The notes beneath the pieces are model-generated. The model was given only the letters and a program-made list of their open reading frames with translations. It made no database searches and was not told the origin of the DNA. Below are positions 26,295 through 36,081 of a stretch of DNA of 64,000 nt, one piece after another. The DNA is taken from NCBI GenBank assembly GCA_018648805.1, contig JABGQM010000006.1:83535-147534 (forward strand), given 5' to 3'. A program made the translations under genes and the position numbers. The stretch is from Verrucomicrobiota bacterium. Lineage in GTDB: Bacteria; Verrucomicrobiota; Kiritimatiellia; UBA8416; JABMPJ01. Numbering within the stretch: position 1 is the first letter of the stretch; each line of letters opens with the position of its first letter.

Positions 26295-26816
26295 ATGCTG
26301 GATTTAAAGACCATTCTCAGATTGTTCGACGCCCTGAATGACGAATTGCGTGAGGCCGGGGTGCGTGGCGAGATTGGGATCTGCGGGGGCGCGGTCATGT
26401 GTCTCGTGTTCAATGCCCGGGAATCGACAAAAGATGTGGACGCCGTATTCCGTCCCACTCAGGAGATTCGTGAAGCGAGCAAGTCCGTGGCCGATAAGTT
26501 CGGTGTTCCCAAAGACTGGCTAAACGATGCGGCCAAGGGCTATTTCCTGTCCGAGCCACCGGTTCGGAACGTCGTGGAACGGTCCAACCTACGGGTCTGG
26601 GCTCCCCAGGCCGACTACATGTTGGCCATGAAGTGTGTGTCGGCGCGCTTTGACTCTCATGATCTTGACGACACAAAGTTCCTTCTCAAGTATCTCAATA
26701 TCCGGAGTGTCGAAGAGGCGAGCTCCATTATCGAGAAGTACTATCCACGGAAGGCCATACCGGCCAAAACCCAGTTTCTTCTGGAAGAGCTTTTAGCAAC
26801 CGACGAAGGTGGCTGA
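26295..26816 (+). CDS. DUF6036-like nucleotidyltransferase, probable toxin partner
   Basis: A 173-residue protein from ATG 26295 (a TTG at 26289 is also possible). The nucleotidyltransferase pattern shows as EIGICGGAVMCLVFNARES then KDVDAVF: a glycine pair plus the aspartates DVD. A C-terminal helical region follows. It probably modifies RNA or protein ends. It is paired with the XRE gene just upstream. Confidence 0.72.
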   Translation: MLDLKTILRLFDALNDELREAGVRGEIGICGGAVMCLVFNARESTKDVDAVFRPTQEIREASKSVADKFGVPKDWLNDAAKGYFLSEPPVRNVVERSNLRVWAPQADYMLAMKCVSARFDSHDLDDTKFLLKYLNIRSVEEASSIIEKYYPRKAIPAKTQFLLEELLATDEGG

Positions 26817-26983
26817 CAGTGCCCATTGCACTTCCCAGCAAAAGCCTCGATGACAGGTCTTGATCGCACCGCGAGAGCGATGCACCATGTTGGGAGGAAG
26901 GAACGAAGGAACTTGAGCATGCCGCCGATCTCTATGCTCTATGGGATAACAGGAGTGGACTTTAGGATGAAGGGCCTGGACCA

Positions 26984-27283
26984 ATGATCATTGCAAAAGT
27001 TACTCCAGAAAAGAATTGGGTGCTCTCTGTCGTTTCTGGTGACGGGCGTGCAGGGAAGTTTGACGTCACACCCTATCTGAAAGACGAAGCCTTCGAGCCC
27101 CTGCAGAGCATCGATGAGTTTGCCAAGATTACCAACGGAGGCTATTTCATCGAATGGGAGTGTGGGGCGGATCTTTCAGCAGACACGCTTGAAGCAAGAT
27201 GGCAAAGCGTCGTCCGTTCGCCGCCCACCCATGGATCCCTGCTCTTCCCCTGTTCCGGCTCCAACAGGCATCGATTAACCTGA
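26984..27283 (+). CDS. DUF2442 protein
   Basis: A 99-residue frame. The first 77 residues match DUF2442: a beta-strand region FDVTPYLKDEAFEPL followed by the conserved FIEWECGADLSADTLEARW. The last about 22 residues are unlike the family and run toward the neighbouring TonB receptor gene, so the original end may have been altered. DUF2442 genes usually accompany DUF4160. A stretch just upstream (ELEHAADLYALWDNRSGL then stop, near 26967) may be the remains of a partner gene. Confidence 0.72.
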   Translation: MIIAKVTPEKNWVLSVVSGDGRAGKFDVTPYLKDEAFEPLQSIDEFAKITNGGYFIEWECGADLSADTLEARWQSVVRSPPTHGSLLFPCSGSNRHRLT

Positions 27284-27286
27284 CCG

Positions 27287-29382
27287 CTACATCGTCCACT
27301 TGATGCCGGTATAGAAGAAGCGGCCCGGCATGGGGATCTTCTCACCGGCCTCCAGGTCGCCCTGGGCGAACAGCGCTTCGCGGGCGAGATGTTCGGCATA
27401 GTCCTGGTCGAGCAGGTTTTCGACGCCGACTTCACAGGTGACACCCCCCGGCAGGCCCAGGCCGGCACGCAGATCAACGACCTGGTAGGCGGCCGTTTCG
27501 GATTCTCTGAAGGCGGGATCGACCTGGGACTGGGCCACCGCCGCGCGCAGCGTGGACTCGACCCAGGGACGTGAGCGATGGGCCGAGGCCCAGCGCAACC
27601 CCCCACCCGTCCACTCAGGGGCGGGATGAGCGGCAGGTCGCTGTGGCTATCGAGGTTGCGCCCACTGACCGTGGCCACGCCGAAGGGAATGCTCCACGCG
27701 TCTGAGAGGAGCCAGCGGCCCTGGACCTCACCGCCCACCAGCCGGGCGTCGGCGTTGACAAAGCCGCGGATCCAGGCGCCGTTGGGGGCGCTGTCGATTC
27801 CTGTTTCGAGAATGTAGTCGCTCACATGCGATGCAAAGAGATGTACACTCAGCTCCACCCGGTCGCCGAAGAAGTCCATTCCCACATCGATCTCTGACTT
27901 GGTTTCGGGGTCAAGGGTTGGATTGCCCACCGCGAAGCCGCCGGGGGCGGGGGCGTAGGCGTAGAAGCGTTCGGTAACGCCGGCGGCACGCTGCACACGG
28001 CCAACCGACAGGAACCACTCGATGCTCTCGCCCTGTGGTATGGTCCACACGATATTGCCGGATCCGAGCCACTCGCCGCGATCGGTGTCACGCGCGTCGT
28101 CACCATAATAGCGCGCATAGCCATCACGCACCGTGGCATCAAAGGGCGTAGGTTCATCGCCCCGCCCAATCGCACTGGCAATGTGATCGGCCCGTAGGCC
28201 GAGGCGCAGGCGGGTACCATTGCGCATCTCGGATGTGCGTTCGGCAAAGAGGCCCACTTGGTCCTGGGTGGCATCCGGCCAGATGGGATCACGATAGTTG
28301 CCTGGGCGCGGCGGGGCCATCATCACCAGGCGGGTGCGTGTGCCGTCGCGTGCGAGACGGTGGGCATCCGCGCCGACCAACCAGCGCGACGCCTCACTGA
28401 AACGCAGGGCCGAGGCGATGCGAGCACCGATGGTTTCGGATTCCGTAATGGCCTCGGTTTCCATCCTGGCCCGGTTGGGCTTGAGCGCGTTGTCCATGCT
28501 GTGGTCGCTGACGGAATAGCCCGCCTGCCATTCAACCGTCTCAAGCCGGTCGCCCGCTCCGGCGTGTTGACCGCCAAAGGTAAAGGTGTTGACCGTAACG
28601 TCGGTGGCATCCATCGGCAGGGCCGGGTGGTCGAGGTGATTCACCTTGTGCAGATTCCAGCTACCGAAATAGCCGTTGTTGGCATCGGGGCGCAGGCGCA
28701 GTGTGGCGGTGGCGCCATAGGAGCGGCTCGCGGCCGGGACGCGTTGACCGCTGCCGGAGGTGTAGTCGCCATAGTCCGTGGCACTACCGGAGAATCCGGC
28801 TTCCAGCGTGCCGTTGCCAAGCTGAGTGCCGGCCTGGGCATTCCAGCCTGAACGCCCCTCCGTCCACGTCAAGGCACCGTGGGCGTGCGACCCATCGAGC
28901 ACGGGCTGGGTGAGATCGGTCACGCTGCGCATCATGACCCGTCCCCCGGTTCCGCCCGAGCCGAGTGACACAGAGGGCAAGCCTTTGATGACGGTTAGGC
29001 TATCAATGGATTCGGGTGTCACACAGGCCGCGGCGGGATCCATGCGGGCCGGGCAGGAACCATAGAGCGGAAGGAAATCTAGCTGGGCCGGGACCCGCTC
29101 CCACCCCAGTCCGCGGATCGAAATCTCGGGTGCATCGATAGCACGATACCCCGCCGCCACCCCGGCGGCCCGCTGTGCGATCGCCGCTGCGCTCAGGCTC
29201 AGCGTGGCATCCCTGAGCTCCTTGCGAACCACCGACGCCGATAGCGGGCTAAGACGCTCCGCCTGGACCGTAATGGTCGGCCCTGAATCCGACGCCGTGG
29301 CCGCCGTGTTGGTCGGCTCAGCCAGGGCCGTGCCCTGCACTATAGCAGACGCAATACAGAGAGAGAGAAGGTTTCGGTTCAT
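27287..29382 (-). pseudogene. TonB-dependent outer-membrane receptor with a frameshift
   Basis: From ATG 29382 there is a signal peptide (NRNLLSLCIASAIVQGTALA), then a plug domain (ISIRGLGWERVPAQLDFLPL) and a long beta-barrel. Near 27598-27612 the frame changes at a run of six C/G: the sequence up to LPLIPPLSGRVG is in one frame. The proper C-terminus, with LRAGLGLPGGVTCEVGVENL and the terminal phenylalanine-rich strand RFFYTGIKW, is in another and ends at 27287. Either the gene is broken or the homopolymer was misread. Such receptors import siderophores, metals or vitamins; the substrate is unknown. Confidence 0.85.
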
Positions 29383-29403
29383 AACAGAGCACTCCGCATA
29401 TAA

Positions 29404-29426
29404 AAGACGTAGAAGTAACACGTCTT
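29404..29426. promoter_or_regulatory. Inverted repeat upstream of the TonB receptor
   Basis: AAGACGT (29404-29410) and ACGTCTT (29420-29426) are perfect 7-bp inverted arms, 22 bp before the receptor start codon. A repressor site is possible; the sequence is not a recognisable Fur box. Confidence 0.45.
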
Positions 29427-29587
29427 ATACATCTTATAATGCGGCGTTTATGTCCAGCGGTTAGCGTGGACTGGCGTAGACGGTAGGGAATGAATTGCCA
29501 TTCGGGACGGACCTATAGCCGGTTCGCCTCTCTCCGCATGTGCGGCGACAGGCGCTTTGTTGATGCCTGACGACTGGGTCTGTCACA

Positions 29588-29977
29588 TCAACACATCGAC
29601 ATCAACACCTTGCGGGTGCGCGGGCCATCGAACTCGCAGAAGTAGATGGACTGCCATGTGCCGAGCTGGAGCCGGCCGTCTACCACGATGACCTGCACGG
29701 AGGACCCCATCATGGAGGCTTTCACATGCGCGGCCGTATTCCCTTCGCCATGCGCGTAGCCGCCTGTCCAGGGCACCATGCGATCAAGGACCAGCTCCAT
29801 GTCGGCGGTCACATCCGGATCGGCGTTCTCATTGATCGTCACGCCGGCCGTGGTGTGGGGAATGAAGATGGTGACGACCCCGTCCTTCAGGCCCTGTGCG
29901 CGCACGCACTCGGCCACCTCGGCCGTGATATCCACAAAGGCGGTCCGACTCCCCGTTCTTATCGCTATCGTTTTCAT
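29588..29977 (-). CDS. yjbQ: YjbQ family (UPF0047) protein
   Basis: A 129-residue protein with the family signatures TIFIPHTTAGVTINENADPD, HGEGNTAAHVKASMMG and LGTWQSIYFCEFDGPR. Members have been reported to have weak thiamine-phosphate synthase activity; the true role is unclear. The start overlaps the stop of the upstream nucleotidyltransferase by 4 bp (ATGA). Confidence 0.92.
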   Translation of the reverse strand: MKTIAIRTGSRTAFVDITAEVAECVRAQGLKDGVVTIFIPHTTAGVTINENADPDVTADMELVLDRMVPWTGGYAHGEGNTAAHVKASMMGSSVQVIVVDGRLQLGTWQSIYFCEFDGPRTRKVLMSMC

Positions 29978-30537
29978 GCCTTGTTAATCACGACCCAGGC
30001 ATCGGTCAGTGCCAGCTTTGGGATCCAGTGGTTAAGGATTGTCCTGTCGATGGCGTCTCCCGAGATCTCAAGCATCCCGCGAATATCGCCTATGTGTTTC
30101 TCTGATCCGCCTTCCTTGAAGTATTCCAGCTTGCGGAGAATCACATATTCGGGTGGCGCCACCCAGAGCGACTTTTCGTCCCCAACGTATATCCGTCGAC
30201 GGTTCGCAAACCCCCAGGCATGTAAGGGGTGCTCTCCGTAGAGGTAGATGTCGGCCTTGTGGCCCGTATCGTGGTGGATGAGGTTGAAGTGGCCTCTCTG
30301 CTTCCGGCGGGCCTCAATGACCATCACCTCTTCGGGCGGACAGTAGAAGTCCGTTGCGGGGAACGCCTTCGTTAGTCGGCTCACATCACCGCTCGTGATA
30401 TGCAGAATGATGTCGATGTCGTTGGTGAGTCTCGGTTCGCCGTAGATGATGCTGGCAACTGACCCGCTAACCATGTAGGGGGTCGTAGCCGTCTCCAGCC
30501 GTTCCGTGAAAATGAGGAAGAGTTCAGTTTGAGGCAT
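29974..30537 (-). CDS. Nucleotidyltransferase of an accessory two-gene unit
   Basis: A 187-residue protein from MPQTELFLIFTERLETATTP. The motif YMVSGSVASIIYGEPRLTND followed by IDIIL carries the GS and DID residues of the DNA-polymerase-beta-like fold. The C-terminal half is of the kind seen in DUF6036/AbiEii-like proteins. It overlaps the 61-residue gene upstream by 14 bp and yjbQ downstream by 4 bp. Confidence 0.72.
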   Translation of the reverse strand: MPQTELFLIFTERLETATTPYMVSGSVASIIYGEPRLTNDIDIILHITSGDVSRLTKAFPATDFYCPPEEVMVIEARRKQRGHFNLIHHDTGHKADIYLYGEHPLHAWGFANRRRIYVGDEKSLWVAPPEYVILRKLEYFKEGGSEKHIGDIRGMLEISGDAIDRTILNHWIPKLALTDAWVVINKA

Positions 30538-30709
30538 ACAGGAAGATCTCCCGCACACGCGCGTTGATTCGTGCCTCAGGCCAATCGGGGTGCTGTGATC
30601 TCAGGCCCAGAGCCTTGAGCTGTCGCGCGGCATAGTGAAACCCTCCCGCCAGGTCCAGTTTCCGGGCCGGCGACATTTCTCTAAAAATCTTTACCTGCTC
30701 CGGCGTCAT
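30524..30709 (-). CDS. Small conserved protein paired with nucleotidyltransferase
   Basis: A 61-residue protein (MTPEQVKIFREMSPARKLDL...). Similar small proteins occur next to nucleotidyltransferase genes in many bacteria, which suggests a partner or antitoxin. No catalytic motif is visible. It is the first gene of the three-gene overlapping unit ending with yjbQ. The 260 bp after it hold no gene apart from one partial GTTCACGACAAAG-type repeat near 30827-30855. Confidence 0.65.
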   Translation of the reverse strand: MTPEQVKIFREMSPARKLDLAGGFHYAARQLKALGLRSQHPDWPEARINARVREIFLYASN

Positions 30710-30971
30710 GCGCGCTCCCTGTTTGGACCAACTCTCACACCAGAATTATGCTTGCACCGTTACTCCTGTCAGTCAAGGTGGGAGTATGGGCTCCATCCAT
30801 TGCTAACTGCCTCGCGAATTCCTCCAAAACTAACTTCGTCGTGAGTTCTGCCGAACTACTTTGAACGGTTGGGCGTGACGCTTCGTGAGGGAACATACCA
30901 CATGCTGTGGTGACTTGGGTGAGTCAGCCACCCTGTCTGGATAGTGTGGCCTCCCTCTGCGCCTACCTTAG

Positions 30972-31166
30972 TTAACGGTAGACTTCGAGTGAATAGAGGA
31001 AGTCGTCGTAGTCTATGTTAGTGGATAGTGAATGGTCCGAGCCATAGATATAGCGGGCACCGCGCTCCCGCATGCCGGTGATCAGGTCGGTGACGGCGCG
31101 CTTGATGGCCGGTCTGTCGCCTGATTCCAATACACGTGCGTCCAGTCCGCCGATGAAGCAGAGGTC
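30972..31166 (-). pseudogene. Uroporphyrinogen decarboxylase-like protein, C-terminal remnant
   Basis: About 64 codons ending at 30972 (DLCFIGGLDARVLESGDRPA then GARYIYGSDHSLSTNIDYDD) match the C-terminus of URO-D-like methyltransferases. The frame upstream is unrelated and overlaps the start of the regulator gene at 31246. The rest of the gene is missing. Confidence 0.75.
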
Positions 31167-31245
31167 GCGTCTCTGACAACAACTCTTGACTGAAGTTGGT
31201 CTTTGGAGTATCCCCGTTAGGTAACAACTTTGGAGAGATATAGCG

Positions 31246-32856
31246 GTGTCGTTCGATAATGAGATTACCGGAGCGCTCGAGGCCTTGGAGGGCCAGAAGG
31301 CGGACTGGGAGCAGGCCCTTGCGGAGCTCCTTCCCGGCAACCTGGTGAAGCGCGTCGTCAAGGGGCACGAGTACTACTACTGGGTGCGGCGTGAGAACGG
31401 AAAGGTCAAGACAGACTACAGGGGCAAACTCAGCGATGAGGAAGTGGCCTGGTATACTGACCTCAAGCAGAAGCGAGAAACGTTTACCAAGCAGATTGCT
31501 CGTGCCGACAAGGCTATCCGTGCCCTGAAATCGGTCCTGTGCCAACGGCAACCCGACGACGCGGACACCCCAGCCGAATCCGGCGGCAAGCCCCATGCCC
31601 ACAAGAAGGAAGAAAGGGCAGGGCGCGCTTCGCCGTCCGGGGGGGCGCGCCGCGCGGAGGCTAAGAGGGCTCCCGGATCCCGGAAGACGAAGATTGTGGC
31701 ACGGGTGCGCCCGTTGGTGGTGCTTTTCGGCAGTTTTCCCCGGACGATCTGCATCGACCTGGCTCGTGAGTGGGGGTGGGATCTTCTGGATCTGGCACTT
31801 ACGGAAGAAGCCATACCGGACGGTGTGAAACCGACCGGAATTATCTCCGACAATCTGTCGACGCATTCGGTTGTGAAACGCCTCATCAATATGGGGTGCT
31901 ATGCGGTCCGACTGGGCCGGCGCCCGAATCCAACCGACGTCCATACCCCTGCCATTCTACTGGACTTTGTGAGCATTGGGCGTATGGCGGCAGAGCACTT
32001 CCTGGCGCGCGGCTTCAAGACGGTTGCGCATGTTGGCTGGGATTCGGAAGATCCTGACTCTCTGTACTATCCGATGTATGTGTCGTTTCGGCAACATGCG
32101 CAAAAGGGCGGGGCCGCCTGCCACGTGCATAAGCTCGATGTCCCGATGAGTAAGGCCGTCGCCTTGAGTCTGAGCAGTTACGAGTCTCGCACGCTGGGGG
32201 TGTATGAGTGGCTCTCTGATCTGCCTAAACCCGTGGGGGTCGTGACCATTACCGATGGCTACGCCGCCAGCATCTGTGTCATGTGCCGCCATGCCGGCAT
32301 CGCGGTGCCTGAAGAAGTGGCCATAATGGGGGTGGGGAATCGAGCGTCGATCTGTGAGGTTTCCACGCCCACGCTGTCGTCCGTTGATTCAGCCTGGGAG
32401 GCCAGGACGCAACGCGGCATGACGTTGATGCGGGAGCTGATTGCGGGCGAGCCGGCACCGCAAGCGCCGATCGTCATCCCACCCGCGGGCGTGGTGGAGC
32501 GACAGAGCACGGACCTGCTTGCCGTCGACGATCCGGCTGTGGCGCAGGCACTGCGTTTCATGTGGGATCATCTTGAGCAGAACATGTCGGTAGATGACGT
32601 GGCCGAGGCCGTGGGCATCAGGCGCCGGAGCCTGGAACGTGCCTTCCGCGGACAACTGGGGCGCAGCGTGAATGCCGAGCTGCGCCGCAAGCGCCTGGAG
32701 CACTGCTGTCAGCTGCTGAAGACCACCGACCTCCCCATCGCAGACGTGGCCCCGCTCAGCGGCTTCAGCTCTGCGGGCTACCTGAACAAGGTCTTTCGTG
32801 CCGCCTTCGAGACAACGCCGAGGCAGTGGCGGGTGTCGGCCGGGAGAGCATCGTGA
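31246..32856 (+). CDS. XylR-type regulator (LacI sensor plus AraC HTH) with an added N-terminal domain
   Basis: A 536-residue protein, GTG start with GGAGAG upstream. Residues 1-100 match a small domain of the DUF6788 kind (LLPGNLVKRVVKGHEYYYWV then GKLSDEEV), followed by a basic linker. Residues about 155-425 form a periplasmic-binding-type sensor (LVVLFGSFPRTICIDLAREW). Residues about 435-530 form an AraC HTH (VDDVAEAVGIRRRSLERAFR). The sensor-AraC part is the XylR plan, which activates xylose genes in enterobacteria. The N-terminal domain is not part of XylR and looks like an acquired fusion. Confidence 0.85.
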   Translation: MSFDNEITGALEALEGQKADWEQALAELLPGNLVKRVVKGHEYYYWVRRENGKVKTDYRGKLSDEEVAWYTDLKQKRETFTKQIARADKAIRALKSVLCQRQPDDADTPAESGGKPHAHKKEERAGRASPSGGARRAEAKRAPGSRKTKIVARVRPLVVLFGSFPRTICIDLAREWGWDLLDLALTEEAIPDGVKPTGIISDNLSTHSVVKRLINMGCYAVRLGRRPNPTDVHTPAILLDFVSIGRMAAEHFLARGFKTVAHVGWDSEDPDSLYYPMYVSFRQHAQKGGAACHVHKLDVPMSKAVALSLSSYESRTLGVYEWLSDLPKPVGVVTITDGYAASICVMCRHAGIAVPEEVAIMGVGNRASICEVSTPTLSSVDSAWEARTQRGMTLMRELIAGEPAPQAPIVIPPAGVVERQSTDLLAVDDPAVAQALRFMWDHLEQNMSVDDVAEAVGIRRRSLERAFRGQLGRSVNAELRRKRLEHCCQLLKTTDLPIADVAPLSGFSSAGYLNKVFRAAFETTPRQWRVSAGRAS

Positions 32857-33059
32857 CATCCCCACTCGCGCCGGACCGTGCGTATCGCCGCAGCCGGTTG
32901 ACGCAATCCTGCCATTCTCGCAGCGCATTCTTGCCCTGTACCTTTCGCCATGAAAGGGCGTATGCTTGGGGGTGATGACGTTGGGGAAAGGTGGGCTTAT
33001 GAATGTGGGCGTTCGAGCGAAGGCGGGATCATCCGCCGGGACGCCAGGGGGGGACGGCC

Positions 33060-35966
33060 GTGAGTAGTGATCCTTGCAGGCGTGTGCTGCTCATCGGCTG
33101 GGACGCTGCCGACTGGCAGGTAATCAATCCGCTCATCGATGCCGGGAAGATGCCGAATCTGGCCCGGTTCGTGGAGCAGGGCGTCATGGGCAACATCGCC
33201 ACTCTGCAGCCGGTGCTCAGCCCCATGCTCTGGACCTCAATCGCCACCGGCAAGCGGCCCTACAAACACGGCATTCACGGTTTTTCGGAACCGGATCCGG
33301 TCACGGGCGGGATTCGCCCGGTCACCAACCTGTCGCGTCGCACCAAGGCGATCTGGAACATCCTCAACCAGGAAGAGCTGAACACCATAACGGTCGGTTG
33401 GTGGCCTTCGAATCCCGCGGAGCCACTTAGCAGGGGCGTCATGGTGTCCAACGACTACCAGAAGGCCCATGGTACGGACCCCGCAAAGTGGCCGATGAAG
33501 CCGGGCACCGTTTACCCGGAGCGCCTCGCCGATCCACTCAAGAAGCTGCGTGTTCACGCGGGCGAGCTGGGCGAGCGGGATCTGATGCCATTTATTCCCG
33601 GTATCGAAGGCCTCTCCCGCGAGGAACTCGACACGTTGCAGGAGGATCCCCGCCTGCCGTCCTTGCTGAAGATCATCGCGGACTGTTACACCATTCAGGC
33701 GGCTGCAACCGCCACCATGCAGAACGAACCCTGGGACCTGATGTGCGTCTACTACGACGCCATCGACCACTTTGGCCATGCCTTCATGAAGTACCATCCG
33801 CCGCAGCGCAAGGGTGTGAGCGACTTTGACTTCCGTGTTTTCAGAAGCTGCGTCGAGTCCTGCTACATCTTCCACGACATGATGCTTGGCCGGTTGCTCG
33901 AGTTGGCCGGCGAGGACACCACCGTCCTCCTTATATCGGACCACGGCTTCCACCCCGACGATCTGCGGCTGAGCACCGTTCCGCGCGAGCCAGCCGGGCC
34001 GGCGGCCGAACACCGGCAGTTCGGCATCTTCGCCGCCCGGGGCCCCGGCATCCGCAGGGATGAACGGATTACGGGCGCCAACCTGCTTGATATCTGTCCG
34101 ACCCTGCTGCACCTCTTTGGCCTCCCGGTTGGGGAAGACATGGACGGCAAAGTCCTGCTCGGCATCTATGAAGATCCGCCGGCCACGATCGACCGGATCC
34201 CGAGCTGGGACGCGGTCGAGGGCGATCACGGGATGCACCCGCCCGACAAGCAGATCGCGGCCGAGGACTCCAAGGCCGCCCTTGAGCAGCTCGTGGCCCT
34301 GGGTTACATCGACGAGCCGGATGCCGACCAGTCGAAGGCCATGGCGCAGACCGTACGGGAACTGGACTACAACCTGGCCCAGGCGTACAGCGACGGGGGG
34401 ATCTACACCGAGGCCATCGCCATCCTCGAGCGCCTCTATAAAGAGTGGCCCATGGAGCACCGCTTCGGCTTCAAACTCGCCACCTGCTACCAATCGCTCG
34501 GTCGCGCGGCGGATCTGCGCACGTTGGTGGGCATCATTATCAAGCGCCGCATCGAGGAGGCCAACGAGGCCGTCACCGAAATCAAGGCCCTCAATCTCGA
34601 GGAGGAGCAGGCCCGCCAGGCGGAGCAGGAGCGCGTCGAGAAGATGAGCGCAGAGGAAAAGAAGACCTTCTGGCTCGAGCGGCGCAATCTCATCGGAAAA
34701 TCACGTCCCAATCTCTTCTCCCTGCGCTACCTCGAAGCCTGCGCCGATGTGGCTGAGCGTGATTATGATGCCGCCCTCGGGAAGCTCAAGCAACTCGACA
34801 GCAGCCATGGCGCGCGTCGCAACGCCCTGACCCTGCGTGGTGAGATCCTGCAGCGGCTCAAACGCTGGCCGGAGTCCCGGGAGGCCTTCGAGGAGGCCCT
34901 CAAGATCGACCGTGAGTCGCCGGAACCGCTGCTCGGCCTGGCGCGGACCTTTCTCGCGGAAAGAGAGTACGAGCAGGCCGCTGCCCACGCCCGCGCCTCG
35001 CTGGGCCTGCTCTTCTTCCGGCCCCGGGCGCACTACGTGCTCGGCATGGCTCTCTACCGCCTGGGCCGCTGGCAGGAGGCCGAGCAGGCTTTCCAGGTCT
35101 GCGTGACCCAGGCACCACTCTTCGCTGCCGGCTACCGGATGCTGGGGCAAATCTGCCGTTTCTACAAGCAGGACCCCCATGCGGCCGCCGCCTACCAGGT
35201 GCGGGTAAGCGAAGCCCGTGCCCGCATGGCGCAGGTGCGGACGGATAAGCAGGACCAGGTCCGTGACCTGCAGGATGAATCCCTGCGCGCCGGCGACGCC
35301 CCGGATGCCCGGCCCATGCCCGTCTTGCAGCCGCGACCGGAAGCCCTCGCGGGGGTTGACGCCGGCGAGGTGATCACCATCGTCTCCGGCTTGCCGCGTT
35401 CCGGCACCTCGCTGATGATGCAGGTCCTCGAGGCCGCGGGCATCCCCGCCTTCACCGACGGTCACCGCGCCGCCGACGATTCGAACGCCAGGGGATACTA
35501 CGAGCACGACCGGGTGGCCGGCTTGCGCGGCAGCCCTGACAAGTCATGGATCGCCGGAACCCGGGGCCGGGGACTCAAAGTCGTGGCCCCGCTCTTACCG
35601 TCATTACCACGCAGGACCGGGCGCGGGAAGGGCGGCGAACGTCTGCAGTACCGGGTGCTCTTCATGGAGCGCGAGATGCAGGAGCTCCTCGACAGCCAGG
35701 CCACGATGCTGGCGCGCCTTGACAAGCAGGTCCCTGCCGGCGATGTGTCCAGGGCCTACCTGCAGCAGGTGCGTCACGCCAAGACCTGGCTCAACGGCCA
35801 CGGCATCCCGGCCATCTCCGTGAACTTCCGCGAGCTTGTGCACGATCCGGGGCAGGTATTGCCGCACATCGCCGCGTTTCTCGGCACGGAGAGCAAGATT
35901 GGGGCGATGCGGGCAGTCATCGACCCAGACCTACATCGCACCCGCCGGGACGCGGTGTCGGGATAA
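33060..35966 (+). CDS. Phosphodiesterase - TPR - sulfotransferase fusion protein
   Basis: A 968-residue protein from GTG 33060 (GGGGGGAC upstream; an ATG at 33003 is possible but weaker). Residues about 10-390 are a type I phosphodiesterase/nucleotide pyrophosphatase domain of the alkaline-phosphatase superfamily: RVLLIGWDAADW, the nucleophile region LSPMLWTSIATGKRPYKHGI and LLISDHGFHPDD. About 450-720 hold TPR helices. From about 775 is a sulfotransferase with the PAPS-binding loop SGLPRSGTSLMMQVLEAAGI. No signal peptide is visible. It probably processes sulfated or phosphorylated glycans or lipids. Confidence 0.85.
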   Translation: MSSDPCRRVLLIGWDAADWQVINPLIDAGKMPNLARFVEQGVMGNIATLQPVLSPMLWTSIATGKRPYKHGIHGFSEPDPVTGGIRPVTNLSRRTKAIWNILNQEELNTITVGWWPSNPAEPLSRGVMVSNDYQKAHGTDPAKWPMKPGTVYPERLADPLKKLRVHAGELGERDLMPFIPGIEGLSREELDTLQEDPRLPSLLKIIADCYTIQAAATATMQNEPWDLMCVYYDAIDHFGHAFMKYHPPQRKGVSDFDFRVFRSCVESCYIFHDMMLGRLLELAGEDTTVLLISDHGFHPDDLRLSTVPREPAGPAAEHRQFGIFAARGPGIRRDERITGANLLDICPTLLHLFGLPVGEDMDGKVLLGIYEDPPATIDRIPSWDAVEGDHGMHPPDKQIAAEDSKAALEQLVALGYIDEPDADQSKAMAQTVRELDYNLAQAYSDGGIYTEAIAILERLYKEWPMEHRFGFKLATCYQSLGRAADLRTLVGIIIKRRIEEANEAVTEIKALNLEEEQARQAEQERVEKMSAEEKKTFWLERRNLIGKSRPNLFSLRYLEACADVAERDYDAALGKLKQLDSSHGARRNALTLRGEILQRLKRWPESREAFEEALKIDRESPEPLLGLARTFLAEREYEQAAAHARASLGLLFFRPRAHYVLGMALYRLGRWQEAEQAFQVCVTQAPLFAAGYRMLGQICRFYKQDPHAAAAYQVRVSEARARMAQVRTDKQDQVRDLQDESLRAGDAPDARPMPVLQPRPEALAGVDAGEVITIVSGLPRSGTSLMMQVLEAAGIPAFTDGHRAADDSNARGYYEHDRVAGLRGSPDKSWIAGTRGRGLKVVAPLLPSLPRRTGRGKGGERLQYRVLFMEREMQELLDSQATMLARLDKQVPAGDVSRAYLQQVRHAKTWLNGHGIPAISVNFRELVHDPGQVLPHIAAFLGTESKIGAMRAVIDPDLHRTRRDAVSG

Positions 35967-36081
35967 CGGACGTTCTGTCGCCCCCCCCGGGGTGCTAAAC
36001 AGACAGACCCGAGTGACGTAATCCTACCATTATTCCTCCGCATATTTACCCTATGTGTTGTGCCGTCCGTGACTGATATCA

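Noticed and set aside
29404..29426. Fur box upstream of the TonB receptor
   Set aside because: The inverted repeat AAGACGT/ACGTCTT does not match the AT-rich 19-bp Fur consensus.
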